A stretch of DNA of 64,000 nt from NCBI GenBank assembly GCA_964019335.1, contig OZ025753.1, positions 1 through 64,000 of the forward strand, read 5' to 3'. A program made the position numbers and the translations under genes. The DNA comes from Diplonema japonicum. Lineage: Eukaryota; Euglenozoa; Diplonemea; Diplonemida; Diplonemidae. Below, piece by piece: positions 10,577 through 19,904 of this stretch (position 1 is the stretch's first letter; each line of letters opens with the position of its first letter). The notes beneath the pieces were generated by a model that saw only the letters and a program-made list of their open reading frames with translations, had not been told where the DNA came from and made no database searches.

Positions 10577-11540
10577 AAAAGGGGCAGCATGCAACCACAG
10601 GAAGTATGAAAGAAACGTGTAAATAGTCCCGAAAACTCCGTTAAAGGGCTTGCTTTTGAGAAAAAAATACAATGTGGAGGGATGAAACATAAAAATGAAC
10701 CGAAATTCGGCTGTCACGAAAAACGGGGAAAATGCAGCAAATCCCGATTTATTCACCCAGAAACGCGCAGCATTTAAACCATAGATCTCTTATTCAAAAA
10801 TTTATTGACAATCTGCAGCCAAAGAGGGGTCCCACTGGAAGGTGCTTTTGCCTCTGTACAATCTTCGGTGGGCACTAGTGAGCCAATTTGTGTGCGTTTT
10901 TTTGGCCTGTTTTTGGCCCTCCTGATTCAGGCAATAAAATCAGATTTTCTACACAGCGACACTTCTTGGCCCAATTGTTGGGACTCTTGCCAGCGGCTTT
11001 TCGGCATCTTCTGCAAAGAGCCGAAGGAATTCTGTGGGAGAAACGGTGGTTTCAGCCGCCTCAGAACAGCCCTTCCTGGACAAGCGCGTTTGTGTTACAG
11101 AACACGAGAGTCCCCTGCAAGGAAAACGCGTTCTGATGCATTGTCGGCAGGCATATAGCCTGCGCTATTGTGACTTGGTGGGAAAATGAATCGATTCTGC
11201 ATCAAAGCCGCAGAACAATTCTGGGCGTGTTTCTCCCGGGAGTGATCAACGCATTGGGCTGTGTTACACCCAAGGCACTTTTCATGAGTTCCACGTACAG
11301 TACCTGGGCTCGGGTGCTGATGTAGTTGGCTACTCCACCTTCCTGAAGAAACGCCCCGAGACAAATCAGGCAAACGTATCGGCTGCTCTGAAGTCACTAC
11401 CCTTGAAGGCCTTCACGACTTCACAGTGTGTGACCCCAACAGCTTCGACTGCATGGCCTGAGGGAAGCTGGACAACAAGGTACCGCTTCTCGTGACGTAT
11501 GAACACAGTTTTTTTGCACAAGTTCGACATGGAATTTAAA
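10577..11540. other. Unassigned stretch of normal base composition, possibly a decayed gene
   Basis: Composition changes here from homopolymers to balanced sequence for about 900 nt, yet no long clean frame exists. On the plus strand one frame near 11400-11500 reads TVCDPNSFDCMA then a stop and GKLDNKVPLLVTYE. On the minus strand another reads CLGCNTAQCVDH around 11255-11290, a cysteine-rich pattern. Positions 10577-10605 (GGGGCAGCATGCAACCACAG) match parts of the repeat at 21566 and 28930. A dead transposon is the likeliest source; I cannot name the family. Confidence 0.4.
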
Positions 11541-11586
11541 GGGAAAAAGTAGTGTAAACCCTGCTTAATTTTCGCTGGGTTTAAAA

Positions 11587-11627
<41 letters not shown>

Positions 11628-11669
11628 ACAGCTCCTTGCCGTGATTTTCTTATTCAAAATTTTATGTGA

Positions 11670-11756
11670 CCATATATTTATAATGAATTGGTTATTTGCT
11701 AAAAGAAGTTGGGCTCTTATCCTTCTACAGGTTAACCCCGGCTGTGCACAAGCAAC
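11670..11756 (+). repeat. Dispersed short repeat, partner at 24780-24860 on the minus strand
   Basis: ATATTTATAATGAATTG...TTATTTGCTAAAA...CGGCTGTGCACAA reads here on the plus strand and on the minus strand at about 24780-24860. No coding signal. Confidence 0.6.
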
Positions 11757-11804
11757 TATCAACCGACTTTTTTTTAAGCCTGAGTACGGTTTTATAATTA
11801 TAGA

Positions 11805-11849
11805 AGGGGGCGTCTCACAAACCCCTTTAACTCAAATATTATTTATTTT

Positions 11850-11850
<1 letters not shown>
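11805..11850 (+). repeat. Short motif GGCGTCTCACAAA...TTTAACTCA before a T run, third copy
   Basis: The same ~37-nt motif followed by a long T run is found near 4409 and 9678. It is possibly the 3' end of a poly(T)-reading (minus-strand poly(A)) retroposon. Confidence 0.5.
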
Positions 11851-11890
<40 letters not shown>

Positions 11891-11988
11891 AACAAATCCT
11901 GACGCACAAAGGAGGCATAATAAGAAAAGAAAAAAGAAGGAAAAAAAGAACTTCTCCTAGCAAAAAAAAAAAGAAAAATAGCTATTTA

Positions 11989-12113
11989 TTGCCAACAAAT
12001 TATGAGTCATTATTTAACTCGAGTTCCCGAATTTTTTGCACGAGGGCCCTGCGGGCCCTCGTGCAAAAAAACGGTAACGAGTGTTAAATAATGGCTCATT
12101 TGGCGGCAAGTAA
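11989..12113 (+). promoter_or_regulatory. Large palindrome forming the LINE1 5' leader
   Basis: Arms of about 60 nt run from TTGCC at about 11989 to the centre at 12046-12048 (GAGGGCCC-TGC-GGGCCCTC) and back to GGCAA at about 12109. Within them CATTATTTAAC pairs with GTTAAATAATG and TTTTTTGCACGAGGGCCC with its exact complement; only short bulges interrupt. The elements at 745-1165 and 52914-53630 carry the same foldback at the same place. Its closeness to the element's 5' end suggests a role in RNA folding, translation or reverse transcription. The role is inference; the palindrome is visible. Confidence 0.85.
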
Positions 12114-12145
12114 GTCGTTTTATTTCACCAGGGGGCGGAACTAAC

Positions 12146-13828
12146 ATGAGCGAACATCAATCAGAGCAATCAGCAAGCAAACCCGGCGCACCTCCAAGCG
12201 GTGCCCCTGGGACCGAGCAAAGCTCGGTGCAGACGCGCCGGGACGGGCAGGGCCCAAACTGGGCGGAGAGGGTGGGGAAGAAGGTGAGTGGCGGGACGGT
12301 GACGGTGCAGCGGCTGGTGGCGCCAAGGGAGGCGGCCAGCGGGAAAGGAGGGGAAAGGAAGAAGGCGCCGGTGAAGGGCGCAAAGGAGGAGGTCGCCTGC
12401 AGGGCCATCATGGCTGAGTGGGCGGCAGGAGACGAGGCATGGAAAGCGGCGAAGGAAGACCCGAGAAAGAGTGTGATGGCTTTTCTCGGCAAGGCGGGCC
12501 TGACGGGAGTGCACGTAGGGCCACACATGGAGAGGGAAGGCAAGAAGGGGGAATCTGTCATGGATTTCCTAATCTGGATGGCACCGGAACAGGAGGGGAC
12601 CGCGCTAGGGAACGAGGACGGTCCCTGGAAGATCGAGAGGAGGGAAAGGGGGGCCTTGTGGATGTCCACAAGGCAGCACTGGTTGGCACAAAACGTACTT
12701 GGGGCAGTGATGACACGGATCACCCCCTCGGCGACACTGACGCTGAACGGCAAGGGATGGGGCCTGCAGGTCAGCGAGAGAAGGGAGGAAGTGCAGGAGT
12801 ACCTCCTGAAGGAAGGCCTCGGGGTTGTCAGAAAGACCACCTACGACATCCGAGGTCTCCCGAAGGGCGCGGACACAACCACCATCGAGGAGGTTGTCAA
12901 AGAAGCAGGGTGGAAAGCGGTGGTCATCCGCACCATCCCGAAGCAGGGGGGCACAGTGGCTGTGTTGCAGGCGGAGGCACCCCCAAGTTTCGGGGAGATA
13001 AAATGGCAGGGAGGAACGGCGGAGGTGTGGGAGGCAGGGAAGCCGCCGCCGAAGGCAGTGCGAAAGCAGGAGGAGGAGAAGAGGACGGACCCCGCAGACC
13101 CGGAAGAGTACGCGGGGCGCACGTACACGAAGCGCCAGTTCCTGGCGCTATACGGGAAGACACACGGGCAGAAGGCGTGGGTCGAAGCTGGGAAGGTAGC
13201 ACCTGAGCAACAGCACCCGCAGCAAGAAAAACAACAGCAACAAGGAAAGCAGCACACGCGGGAACAACAACAGAAGGAGCAGCAGCAACTGCAAGGCCCT
13301 ACGAAAAAAGAAGAGATGCTCGAACAGGAGGTGGTAGCTCTCAGAAAGGAAGTGCAAGAACTGAAGGCAATGCTGGAGAAGCTCTCTGGGAAGCCAACAG
13401 AGAAGAAACGGAAGGTTGGAGGGAAGTCAACAAGGGAGACGACACCCCCCACACAATCGGCATCACGATCACCATCACCGAAGCCGAGGATGAGATCCCC
13501 GTCTGGGGTGAGGATGTCGGTGGAGCCCGAGGAACAGGCCACGGCAGGATACGCGGCGGAGACGACGACCTCGAGGGCCAAGACGAAGTCGAGGGCGTCG
13601 TCGAAGTCGAAGAGCCGGAGCCTAGCGAGGGACACCGAGCGAAGGCGGAGGGAGAGGGACACGGACAGGCACGCCCACATCTACCCAGACCGCGACGAGG
13701 GCGAGAAGAAGCAGGGGAGGTGGTGGTGCGACGGTTGCGAGAAGCAGCAGCCGAAGAAGCGGTACCAGCTTAGGTGCCAGGTTGACGGATGCAGCCGCAA
13801 GGTATGCCGCGCGTGCGTGAGGCGATGA
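12146..13828 (+). CDS. LINE1 ORF1: RNA-binding gag-like protein, 560 aa
   Basis: Lies directly after the palindromic leader; the ATG at 12146 is the first in a long clean frame. The N-terminal third is Ala/Gly/Lys-rich. At about residues 190-300 comes a compact alpha/beta-looking region (GLQVSERREEVQEYL, YDIRGLPKGA, AVVIRTIPKQ) that may be an RRM-like fold. Gln-rich and coiled-coil sequence follows at about 350-420, then KKRKV (a classical nuclear localisation pattern), an Arg/Ser-rich stretch, and a C-terminal cysteine/histidine motif (WWCDGCEKQQ... CQVDGC...VCRACVRR). ORF1 proteins of non-LTR elements bind the element RNA and escort it to the nucleus; that role is inferred from position and motifs. 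Confidence 0.8.
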   Translation: MSEHQSEQSASKPGAPPSGAPGTEQSSVQTRRDGQGPNWAERVGKKVSGGTVTVQRLVAPREAASGKGGERKKAPVKGAKEEVACRAIMAEWAAGDEAWKAAKEDPRKSVMAFLGKAGLTGVHVGPHMEREGKKGESVMDFLIWMAPEQEGTALGNEDGPWKIERRERGALWMSTRQHWLAQNVLGAVMTRITPSATLTLNGKGWGLQVSERREEVQEYLLKEGLGVVRKTTYDIRGLPKGADTTTIEEVVKEAGWKAVVIRTIPKQGGTVAVLQAEAPPSFGEIKWQGGTAEVWEAGKPPPKAVRKQEEEKRTDPADPEEYAGRTYTKRQFLALYGKTHGQKAWVEAGKVAPEQQHPQQEKQQQQGKQHTREQQQKEQQQLQGPTKKEEMLEQEVVALRKEVQELKAMLEKLSGKPTEKKRKVGGKSTRETTPPTQSASRSPSPKPRMRSPSGVRMSVEPEEQATAGYAAETTTSRAKTKSRASSKSKSRSLARDTERRRRERDTDRHAHIYPDRDEGEKKQGRWWCDGCEKQQPKKRYQLRCQVDGCSRKVCRACVRR

Positions 13829-13909
13829 AACGCAGGAGCATGGAGGGGCGGCGGGAGGACAGAGGGAACGGAGAGGCAACTCCTGCGAAGCACAGCCGAA
13901 CAGCTGCTC

Positions 13910-16900
13910 ATGAGATACATGCCAGTGGAAGGGGACGGAAATTGCCAGTTCGCTGCAATTGCTAGGGCGCGAGGAGCAGGGAACGCCAGCACAGTACGCG
14001 CACAGGCAGCAGAGTACATCGCGACGAACCCGGAGTTTTACAAAGAAGCAAGGAAACACTCCCTTTCTCTCAGAAGGATTGAGCATGACGGAGAGTGGGG
14101 GGACTACTACACCCTCGGAGCGGCAGGATGGGCAACCCAGACATGTATCTGGATCCTCCACAAAAAGAGAATGGTGCGAGCCACGAAGCCAGACGGGGCG
14201 AAGCAGACGATTATAGTTGCTTACGACTCCCAGCACTACGACGCTGTACTCGCGCCGCTACACATGATGGATTGGTTGGGCAAGACGGAGGCCACGGTAG
14301 TGCAGATGGAGGACCTGCTGAAGGTGGCACTTGGTACTCGGAACAAGAAGGCTACAGCACCTGGCCAGACTTCGACTCTACAACAACGGGGAAATCTACC
14401 CGGCCCTGAACGAAGGGGTGTCCTGACCACTGGGACGGGGGCGAGTCAGGGGCGCCATACCCCCTATGAGAAGGCTGGTAACCGCACACTTAAAGTCCTA
14501 AGTAGTGAGGGTGAACAAACAGGCAGTACCAAGAAGCCACCGACACAGGTTTTCCATCTCGCAACTGCAAATGTAGCGTCTCTGAGGAACAGGCTGGAAA
14601 GCGTCATGCAGCTCGACGTCGACGTGATCTGCCTACAAGAGACTGCACTTACGGCAGCAGGACAGAAAGAGGTGGCACACGCAATGAAATCCGCGACAGA
14701 GAAGAACAAGAAGCGAAAATACAGACCTATGTGGGCAGACCCGCAACAGGGAAGGATCAAGGAAGGTCTGATATCTATAGATATCGCAAGACGAGGAGGC
14801 CTGGCGACTTTTGTACGCGAGCCACGAACAGCTCTGGGAACATCACTCGAGAGGGATGACGCTAAGCAAGACATCAACAGTAGGTGGCAACACACAAGGG
14901 TCAGCATAGACGGGGAAAATATGTGGCTGCACATCATCACCGTGTACTGCCCAGCAGGGGAGGGAGAGGAACCAAGGAGGCAACGAGAACGACTCTTGCA
15001 GCACGTCCTCAGGAAGAAGGCGATGGAGCTCGGGAACGTCCCCGTGATTGTGGCAGGCGACCTCAACACGGACGAGAAAAGATCGTATGAGCTTCGTCAC
15101 GCGCTGATGAACGGATGGACTGATGCGGCAGGAGCATGCGCAGCGGGAAAAGGAGAAGACCCGATGCCAACCTTCACTCGGAAGAACTGTGCATCGAGGA
15201 TCGACTACATCCTCCTGAACGCTTTCGCAGCACAGGCGCTACAGGGCTGCAGAACAAGCAGGGATGTAAAGGGGGCGGACCATATGACTCTGACGGTAGA
15301 GCTGAGACTTGCGAGATTCCAGCAGACTGTGAAGAGATACATGATACCCCGAGAAATCCCAGGAGGCGTGGAACCAGCAGAAGAAGAGGGGAGTAAGGCA
15401 CTCCAGGAGAGCAATTTCAGGGAACACATGCGAAAAGACCCGGAGGCGGCGTACCTCGCGCTAGCTGAGGCGAGCGAGAAGATACTTCTGGGGGACGAGA
15501 CCGTCGGCACGGCACCTTATAGGGGCCGCGGCAAGGTGAGACAACCGCAACAGAGACAACTATGTGCACCAACAACAACTGGCTCGTGTGGGGCAGCGTC
15601 GATCATGCAAGTACGGCTGGAGAAAATGCGAGGCAGGCTGAGAGCCATTCAGACGCAGCTCAACATGTTGCAGAAAAGAGGAGGAGGGCAGCTCAGTAAG
15701 GTTACGGTGAACACAATCCACAACCTGAACGGGGAGCTCGAACACACGCGCGTGAAGTGCCTACCCATTGACCCGACGCAGGCCAACATCGAGGACATGG
15801 TGGCGGATGCAGAGATCATGTCAGAGGCGGTGGAGAGACGCGAACGGGAGATGGTGAAGGAACAGCGCACGGCAAGGCACAGGAGCTACCTTGACTCAGT
15901 CGAACAAGGAAAAGAGACGAAGGAGCTCGTGGACAGCGCGAAAGGAATCGAGGACAAGCGGGGGACAGCAACTGTGGAGATGGAAAAGGACACGATTGCA
16001 AACCCGCAGGAATTGGACAGGACAATGAGGGAACATTGGGAACATGTCTTTGCGAAATACAGAGACAAGCCCCAGCCCGCGTACGCAACATTCGAGAAGG
16101 AGTACGGTGCGTACATCGAAAAAAGAGACATGGTGTGGACACCGATCACTGGGATACGCCTGAAGCAGGTGCTGAAGAAAAAGACGGCCAGAAGCGCAGC
16201 GGGGGTAGACGGCTGGCGGATGGCAGAGCTACGAAGGCTACCAGTATCCATATTGGACGCATGGGCTGTTTTCCTCAATGAGGTAGAGGAGACAGGAAAA
16301 TGGCCGGAGTCGGCGTTGACAGCTCTGGTGACCCTTATCCCGAAGACCAAGAACGCAGGACCACTCGAGCATCGGCCCATAACAGTCACGTCGGCAGTGT
16401 ACAGATTATGGGCGTGCACAAGGCTTGGTGATATTCTCGAATGGCAAGAATCCTGGATCCACAAAACTCAACACGGGTTTAGGGCCAGACATGGGACAGA
16501 GGACGTTCTCATGGACATCTGCACCAGGATAGAGGAAGCAGCGATGGACAAGACACCGTTGTTGGGTGTCGCACTAGACTTCGCCAAGTGTTTTGACACA
16601 GTTCCACAACAACTGGTGCTGAAGCTGATGGAACGGATGGGAATGGACAAAGGTATCCTGAGAGCGTTAGAAGGGATGTACAAGGGTCTCAGAAGGAGAT
16701 TCAGATACGCGACAGGAGTAGGCGAGGAGTTCACAACCACAAACGGAATCCTGCAAGGGTGCCCGATCTCCATCATCATGATCAACGCTCTACTAGCGGT
16801 CTTGATGAGGAGTGTGGAGGAACGAACGGGAGCGGAGACTCTGTCGTATGCGGACGACGCATACCTGTTGGCGAAACTAGCAGAAGTACTACAAAAAGCC

Positions 16901-18715
16901 ACGGACAGTGCATCCGCATTCTGCGACATAGTTGGCATGGAGCTCAACACGAAGAAGTCCGAAGTGTTCGCAGCAGGAGCGAAGGCACCAGGGATAGAGG
17001 TAGCAGGAAGGCAGCTGCGGTCCACGAACAAGATCAAGATCCTGGGGGCGAGGATACGCACGGATGGTCAGACGCAGACGGACAACACCAGGGCCAGGGC
17101 GGCGGGCGACACGCTACGGAGGCTCGCGACCACTCAGCTCTCTTTCTGGCAGAAAGCGGAAGTCCTGCGAACAACGGTGCTACCCAGCTGTCTGTATGAT
17201 GTTGCATTCGCGCCGCCGTCGGAAGGATACCTCAAATCGCTCACATCAACCGCGACATACGCCTTGTGGGGACCGAGGTACAGAACAAGATCACCAGCGG
17301 CGGTGCTGTCAAACCTGTTCAGCGGACACACACACGACCCAGAGGTAGCAGCGCCCTACAGAGCACTAGCAGCCATATACAGAACGAGACGAAAATTGGG
17401 AGAGGTGTGGGAGCGGTGCCAGAGACTTGCCAAAGGGTACCAAGACCCGACAAGAACGACACCTTTGGGCCCGATAGGCAACGCGATGAAGCGGTGGCTC
17501 CCGAAGATCAGCACAAACTGGGGGCAGTTCACCGAAATGCTAGCTGAGAACAAGGACAAATTCGCACATGTAGTGCGAGAAAAGCTAAGGTCGGGACGTG
17601 CGGAACACATACAGGACAGAAGACGCTCGATGGAGGGGTTAGACCGGGGCGCAGACCCACGCACGAACGACCTGTGGCGAGAGCTGATGAGACTCGGACC
17701 ACAAGGAGCAATGGCAGCGAGAGACCTCCGGAGGATCGTGGCGGGAGGGGTTTTCTACACCCACCCAAAGGCGTGGTACCAGGACAAAATCACCAGACGG
17801 GTACCACCCCCAGAGGGCGAGCAGAGCGAAAGCGAGGACAGCTCGGAAGAGGAAGGGGACGAGACACACGAGCGTGTGAACAAGAGACCAACAACAGACG
17901 AAGTCACATGCGACGCGTGCGGTGCGGAGGAGGACGAGAGCAACATGCTGCGACACGCATTATGGGAATGCAGTGTGGCGAAGGAGGTGCAACAGAAGGA
18001 AGTACATGCAGAAGTAGTGGCCAGCAAGACGGAAATGCCAATCTGCATGCAGCAACACCGGCTGAGGAAGACGCAATACTACCTGCTGGAAGTGGTGGCA
18101 AAACGGGACCAGCTTCTCCAGGACAAGAGAAAGCTAGAAACGTACACGACGCACCCCTGGGAACAGATAACGGAAGGAAACGCTCATGCGCCACCTGAAT
18201 GGAAGGAGCTGAGGAAGCATGTGAGCGGGAGCCTGATGATGAAGCACGGTGAAGACATCGTCAAGTGGCTCAAAAAGCTGAAGTGGTACGATGGACCGAG
18301 GAAGACGACAGTCACCACAATGGAACTCGTACTAGACTTCGAGAACACGCTGGGCGTCGAGCCGATCACGGGGAAGAAGGGTGATCTAGACATGATACAG
18401 AAGAAAGCGCGGAGTTTCCACGGCCTCCTGGAAAGAATCCAAGAGGGGTGGGACACAGCACGCATACAGAAGAAGGTCAGAGGCAAGCGGATCTTCCCAG
18501 CGGAGAGCCAGAAGAACCACGCGCTTAGAACCATAGGTGCGAAGAAGAGTCTGGGATGGAACAGAAGGCCAGTTTTTGCATCAGAGAAAACCAAGAAGGA
18601 CCTTAAGAAACTGGGCAGAAAGTGGCAAGAAGAAAGGGAGGATACTTTGAGGAAGGCAACACAGCCAAAAAAGAAAGAAAGGCCGAGGCCCCAGAAGGGA
18701 GAAAGGGGTAGATAA
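13910..18715 (+). CDS. LINE1 ORF2: OTU cysteine protease + APE endonuclease + reverse transcriptase, 1601 aa
   Basis: Begins 81 nt after ORF1. Residues 1-115 form an OTU-type domain: D9-G-N-C12 (EGDGNCQFAAIA), GEWGDYYTLGAAG and H109 (SQHYDAV). Residues about 215-460 are an APE-like endonuclease: N221, E244 (CLQETAL), Y346, D384-x-N386 (VAGDLNT), D432 (RIDYIL), D457-H458. The RT follows: GVDGWRMAEL, HRPITVTSAVYRLW, D890 in ALDFAKCFDTV, NGILQGCPIS, and Y980-ADD (codon at 16847). A zinc motif CDACG...H...C starts near residue 1334, and a basic tail follows. All key residues are present and the frame is open, so it could be active in target-primed reverse transcription. The OTU domain is an accessory found in only some non-LTR lineages. 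Confidence 0.9.
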   Translation: MRYMPVEGDGNCQFAAIARARGAGNASTVRAQAAEYIATNPEFYKEARKHSLSLRRIEHDGEWGDYYTLGAAGWATQTCIWILHKKRMVRATKPDGAKQTIIVAYDSQHYDAVLAPLHMMDWLGKTEATVVQMEDLLKVALGTRNKKATAPGQTSTLQQRGNLPGPERRGVLTTGTGASQGRHTPYEKAGNRTLKVLSSEGEQTGSTKKPPTQVFHLATANVASLRNRLESVMQLDVDVICLQETALTAAGQKEVAHAMKSATEKNKKRKYRPMWADPQQGRIKEGLISIDIARRGGLATFVREPRTALGTSLERDDAKQDINSRWQHTRVSIDGENMWLHIITVYCPAGEGEEPRRQRERLLQHVLRKKAMELGNVPVIVAGDLNTDEKRSYELRHALMNGWTDAAGACAAGKGEDPMPTFTRKNCASRIDYILLNAFAAQALQGCRTSRDVKGADHMTLTVELRLARFQQTVKRYMIPREIPGGVEPAEEEGSKALQESNFREHMRKDPEAAYLALAEASEKILLGDETVGTAPYRGRGKVRQPQQRQLCAPTTTGSCGAASIMQVRLEKMRGRLRAIQTQLNMLQKRGGGQLSKVTVNTIHNLNGELEHTRVKCLPIDPTQANIEDMVADAEIMSEAVERREREMVKEQRTARHRSYLDSVEQGKETKELVDSAKGIEDKRGTATVEMEKDTIANPQELDRTMREHWEHVFAKYRDKPQPAYATFEKEYGAYIEKRDMVWTPITGIRLKQVLKKKTARSAAGVDGWRMAELRRLPVSILDAWAVFLNEVEETGKWPESALTALVTLIPKTKNAGPLEHRPITVTSAVYRLWACTRLGDILEWQESWIHKTQHGFRARHGTEDVLMDICTRIEEAAMDKTPLLGVALDFAKCFDTVPQQLVLKLMERMGMDKGILRALEGMYKGLRRRFRYATGVGEEFTTTNGILQGCPISIIMINALLAVLMRSVEERTGAETLSYADDAYLLAKLAEVLQKATDSASAFCDIVGMELNTKKSEVFAAGAKAPGIEVAGRQLRSTNKIKILGARIRTDGQTQTDNTRARAAGDTLRRLATTQLSFWQKAEVLRTTVLPSCLYDVAFAPPSEGYLKSLTSTATYALWGPRYRTRSPAAVLSNLFSGHTHDPEVAAPYRALAAIYRTRRKLGEVWERCQRLAKGYQDPTRTTPLGPIGNAMKRWLPKISTNWGQFTEMLAENKDKFAHVVREKLRSGRAEHIQDRRRSMEGLDRGADPRTNDLWRELMRLGPQGAMAARDLRRIVAGGVFYTHPKAWYQDKITRRVPPPEGEQSESEDSSEEEGDETHERVNKRPTTDEVTCDACGAEEDESNMLRHALWECSVAKEVQQKEVHAEVVASKTEMPICMQQHRLRKTQYYLLEVVAKRDQLLQDKRKLETYTTHPWEQITEGNAHAPPEWKELRKHVSGSLMMKHGEDIVKWLKKLKWYDGPRKTTVTTMELVLDFENTLGVEPITGKKGDLDMIQKKARSFHGLLERIQEGWDTARIQKKVRGKRIFPAESQKNHALRTIGAKKSLGWNRRPVFASEKTKKDLKKLGRKWQEEREDTLRKATQPKKKERPRPQKGERGR

Positions 18716-19445
18716 GTAGAGACAAGGGGGACGTTCCAAAACAGGAACCTCCTTTATCTCATCTCTTTTATTTCACTCTTCGTCATTTGAGTCACTCACT
18801 CTTCACTGATTTCACTGCTGTTTTTTTTCCCGGCCGGGGAATATTTTCCAGGTGGTGGGGATAACATGAAAATATAAGAAAAACATCAGATGTGTTGTTC
18901 GCTGTTGACCTCCTCGTCGGTCAACCAAGAACATAATGCAGATGCTCAGGGTGACGAACAGGCAGCAAACTGCACGAGCGCAGAATCTTGGTTACCCGGG
19001 ACGCACCGGCTGGGGTTGAGCTGTACACCGCACGCATTAAGGACACGACGCGGAACGCAGAAGAAGCTACAACTCGGCCGCGGCGCGCCCCCTGTAATCA
19101 AGTAGACAGTTCTTGTGCAGGGCGCCGCCAACACCGGCCTCCTTTATCATATATATTTTTTTCACGCAGGTCAGCCTTTTTGGGGATTTTCCTAAGGTAA
19201 TATGGGGTTGCTATTTCGCCGTGGCATTTAAAGGGGGAGTAAGGCACTTAATGGCCTCAGATGGCCAAAAATAGTCAAAATGCCCCGTCCCCAAAAAGAA
19301 TTTTCAAGGGGTTGGGTACATTTTTTTCCACGACAAGACCCATTTTTTTCACTCTGAAGCCCCATAAGTACTAGTTAAATTATGGCGATTTCGCGTTAAA
19401 TTATGAGGCCCCTAGTGAGTGAAGAAAATGACGAAGAGTGAAATA
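18716..19445 (+). other. LINE1 3' untranslated region with embedded R1 repeat
   Basis: Just after the ORF2 stop is a small hairpin GTTCC-AAAACA-GGAAC at about 18733-18748 within GGGTAGATAAGTAGAGACAA...CTCC. This module recurs just upstream of LVIVD genes A3 and A5 (39969-40025, 48392-48448). At 18767-18778 TTTTATTTCACT repeats the sequence at 12117-12126 of the 5' leader. An R1 repeat occupies about 18850-19150. The last 280 nt (about 19165-19445) are shared with the non-autonomous copy at 745-1165. Confidence 0.7.
18850..19150 (+). repeat. Interspersed repeat R1, longest copy
   Basis: GGTGGGGATAA...ATCAGATGTGTTGTTCGCTG...GACCTCCTCG...GGGTGACGAACAGGCAGCAA...GCAGAATCTTGGTTACCCGG...GCAGAAGAAGCTACAACTCG...GTAATCAAGTAGACAG. 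Shared with 565-745, 44130-44350 and 54090-54310. No coding content. It either inserted into the LINE1 3' region or was captured by it. Confidence 0.65.
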
Positions 19446-19533
19446 AAAAAAAAAAAGAAAATAATTAAAACAATCTACTACATCGTGCGTTTTTTTACGA
19501 TTCTTTTTCTCCCACCCATCCTTTTTTTATCGG

Positions 19534-19904
19534 AAGTGACGGCGGTGGAGTTAGCCCTAGACTTCGAAGAGACGACACGAAGATCGCTGGGAATGACGCA
19601 GGATGAAAAGGCGCGAAGGATCAAGAAACTGATCCAAAAGGTGAACGACAGGTGCGCATTACAAGGAAGGAAAAGGCCTTTCCCGGCGAAGAACAAAACG
19701 AGAGTGAAGTCCCTCATGGCAATAGGAGGGAAGGCGGCGATAGGCTTTGCAAGGAGACCGATCTTCGCCTCACGAGAAACCCAGGACAGGCTAAGAGAGC
19801 TGAAGACCAACCTGAAGAAGGACCGCATCAACCGTCTGCGAAAGACACTGGTATCCGCCATCGGAACGAAAGCGAGGCTCCAAAAAGGAAGCATCAAGAG
19901 ATAG
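19534..19904 (+). pseudogene. 5'-truncated LINE1-family ORF2 C-terminal fragment
   Basis: The translation starts VTAVELALDFEETTRRSLG and contains KRPFPAKNK and RRPIFASRETQDRLREL. It corresponds in order to the last ~130 residues of LINE1 ORF2 (VTTMELVLDFENT..., RRPVFASEKTKKDLKKL) and of LINE2 (VTRLELVIDFELT..., GRPKFASSRTCEI). The sequence is diverged, so it comes from a different family member. It abuts the poly(A) end of LINE1. Confidence 0.82.

Larger units (their letters stand above)
11977..19445 (+). mobile_element. LINE1: apparently full-length two-ORF non-LTR retrotransposon with OTU, APE and RT domains
   Basis: Boundaries inferred: the 5' end AATAGCTATTTATTGCC at 11977 follows an A-rich run, as at the start of the related element at 52914. 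The 3' end CTAGTGAGTGAAG...GAAGAGTGAAATAAA at about 19412-19445 runs into poly(A). In between lie a palindromic leader (11989-12113), ORF1, an 81-nt gap, ORF2 and a 730-nt 3' region that contains an R1 repeat (18850-19150). Both ORFs are uninterrupted, so the element may be a recent insertion. Relatives in the window: LINE2 (34447-38267), C-terminal fragments at 19534 and 47312, and non-autonomous derivatives at 745-1165 and 52914-53630. The A-rich flanks prevent recognition of a target-site duplication. Confidence 0.82.

Noticed and set aside
12157-13680. Long antisense readings opposite LINE1 ORF1
   Set aside because: The GC-rich biased composition of ORF1 leaves antisense frames open. They are Ser/Cys/Pro-rich and have no domain.
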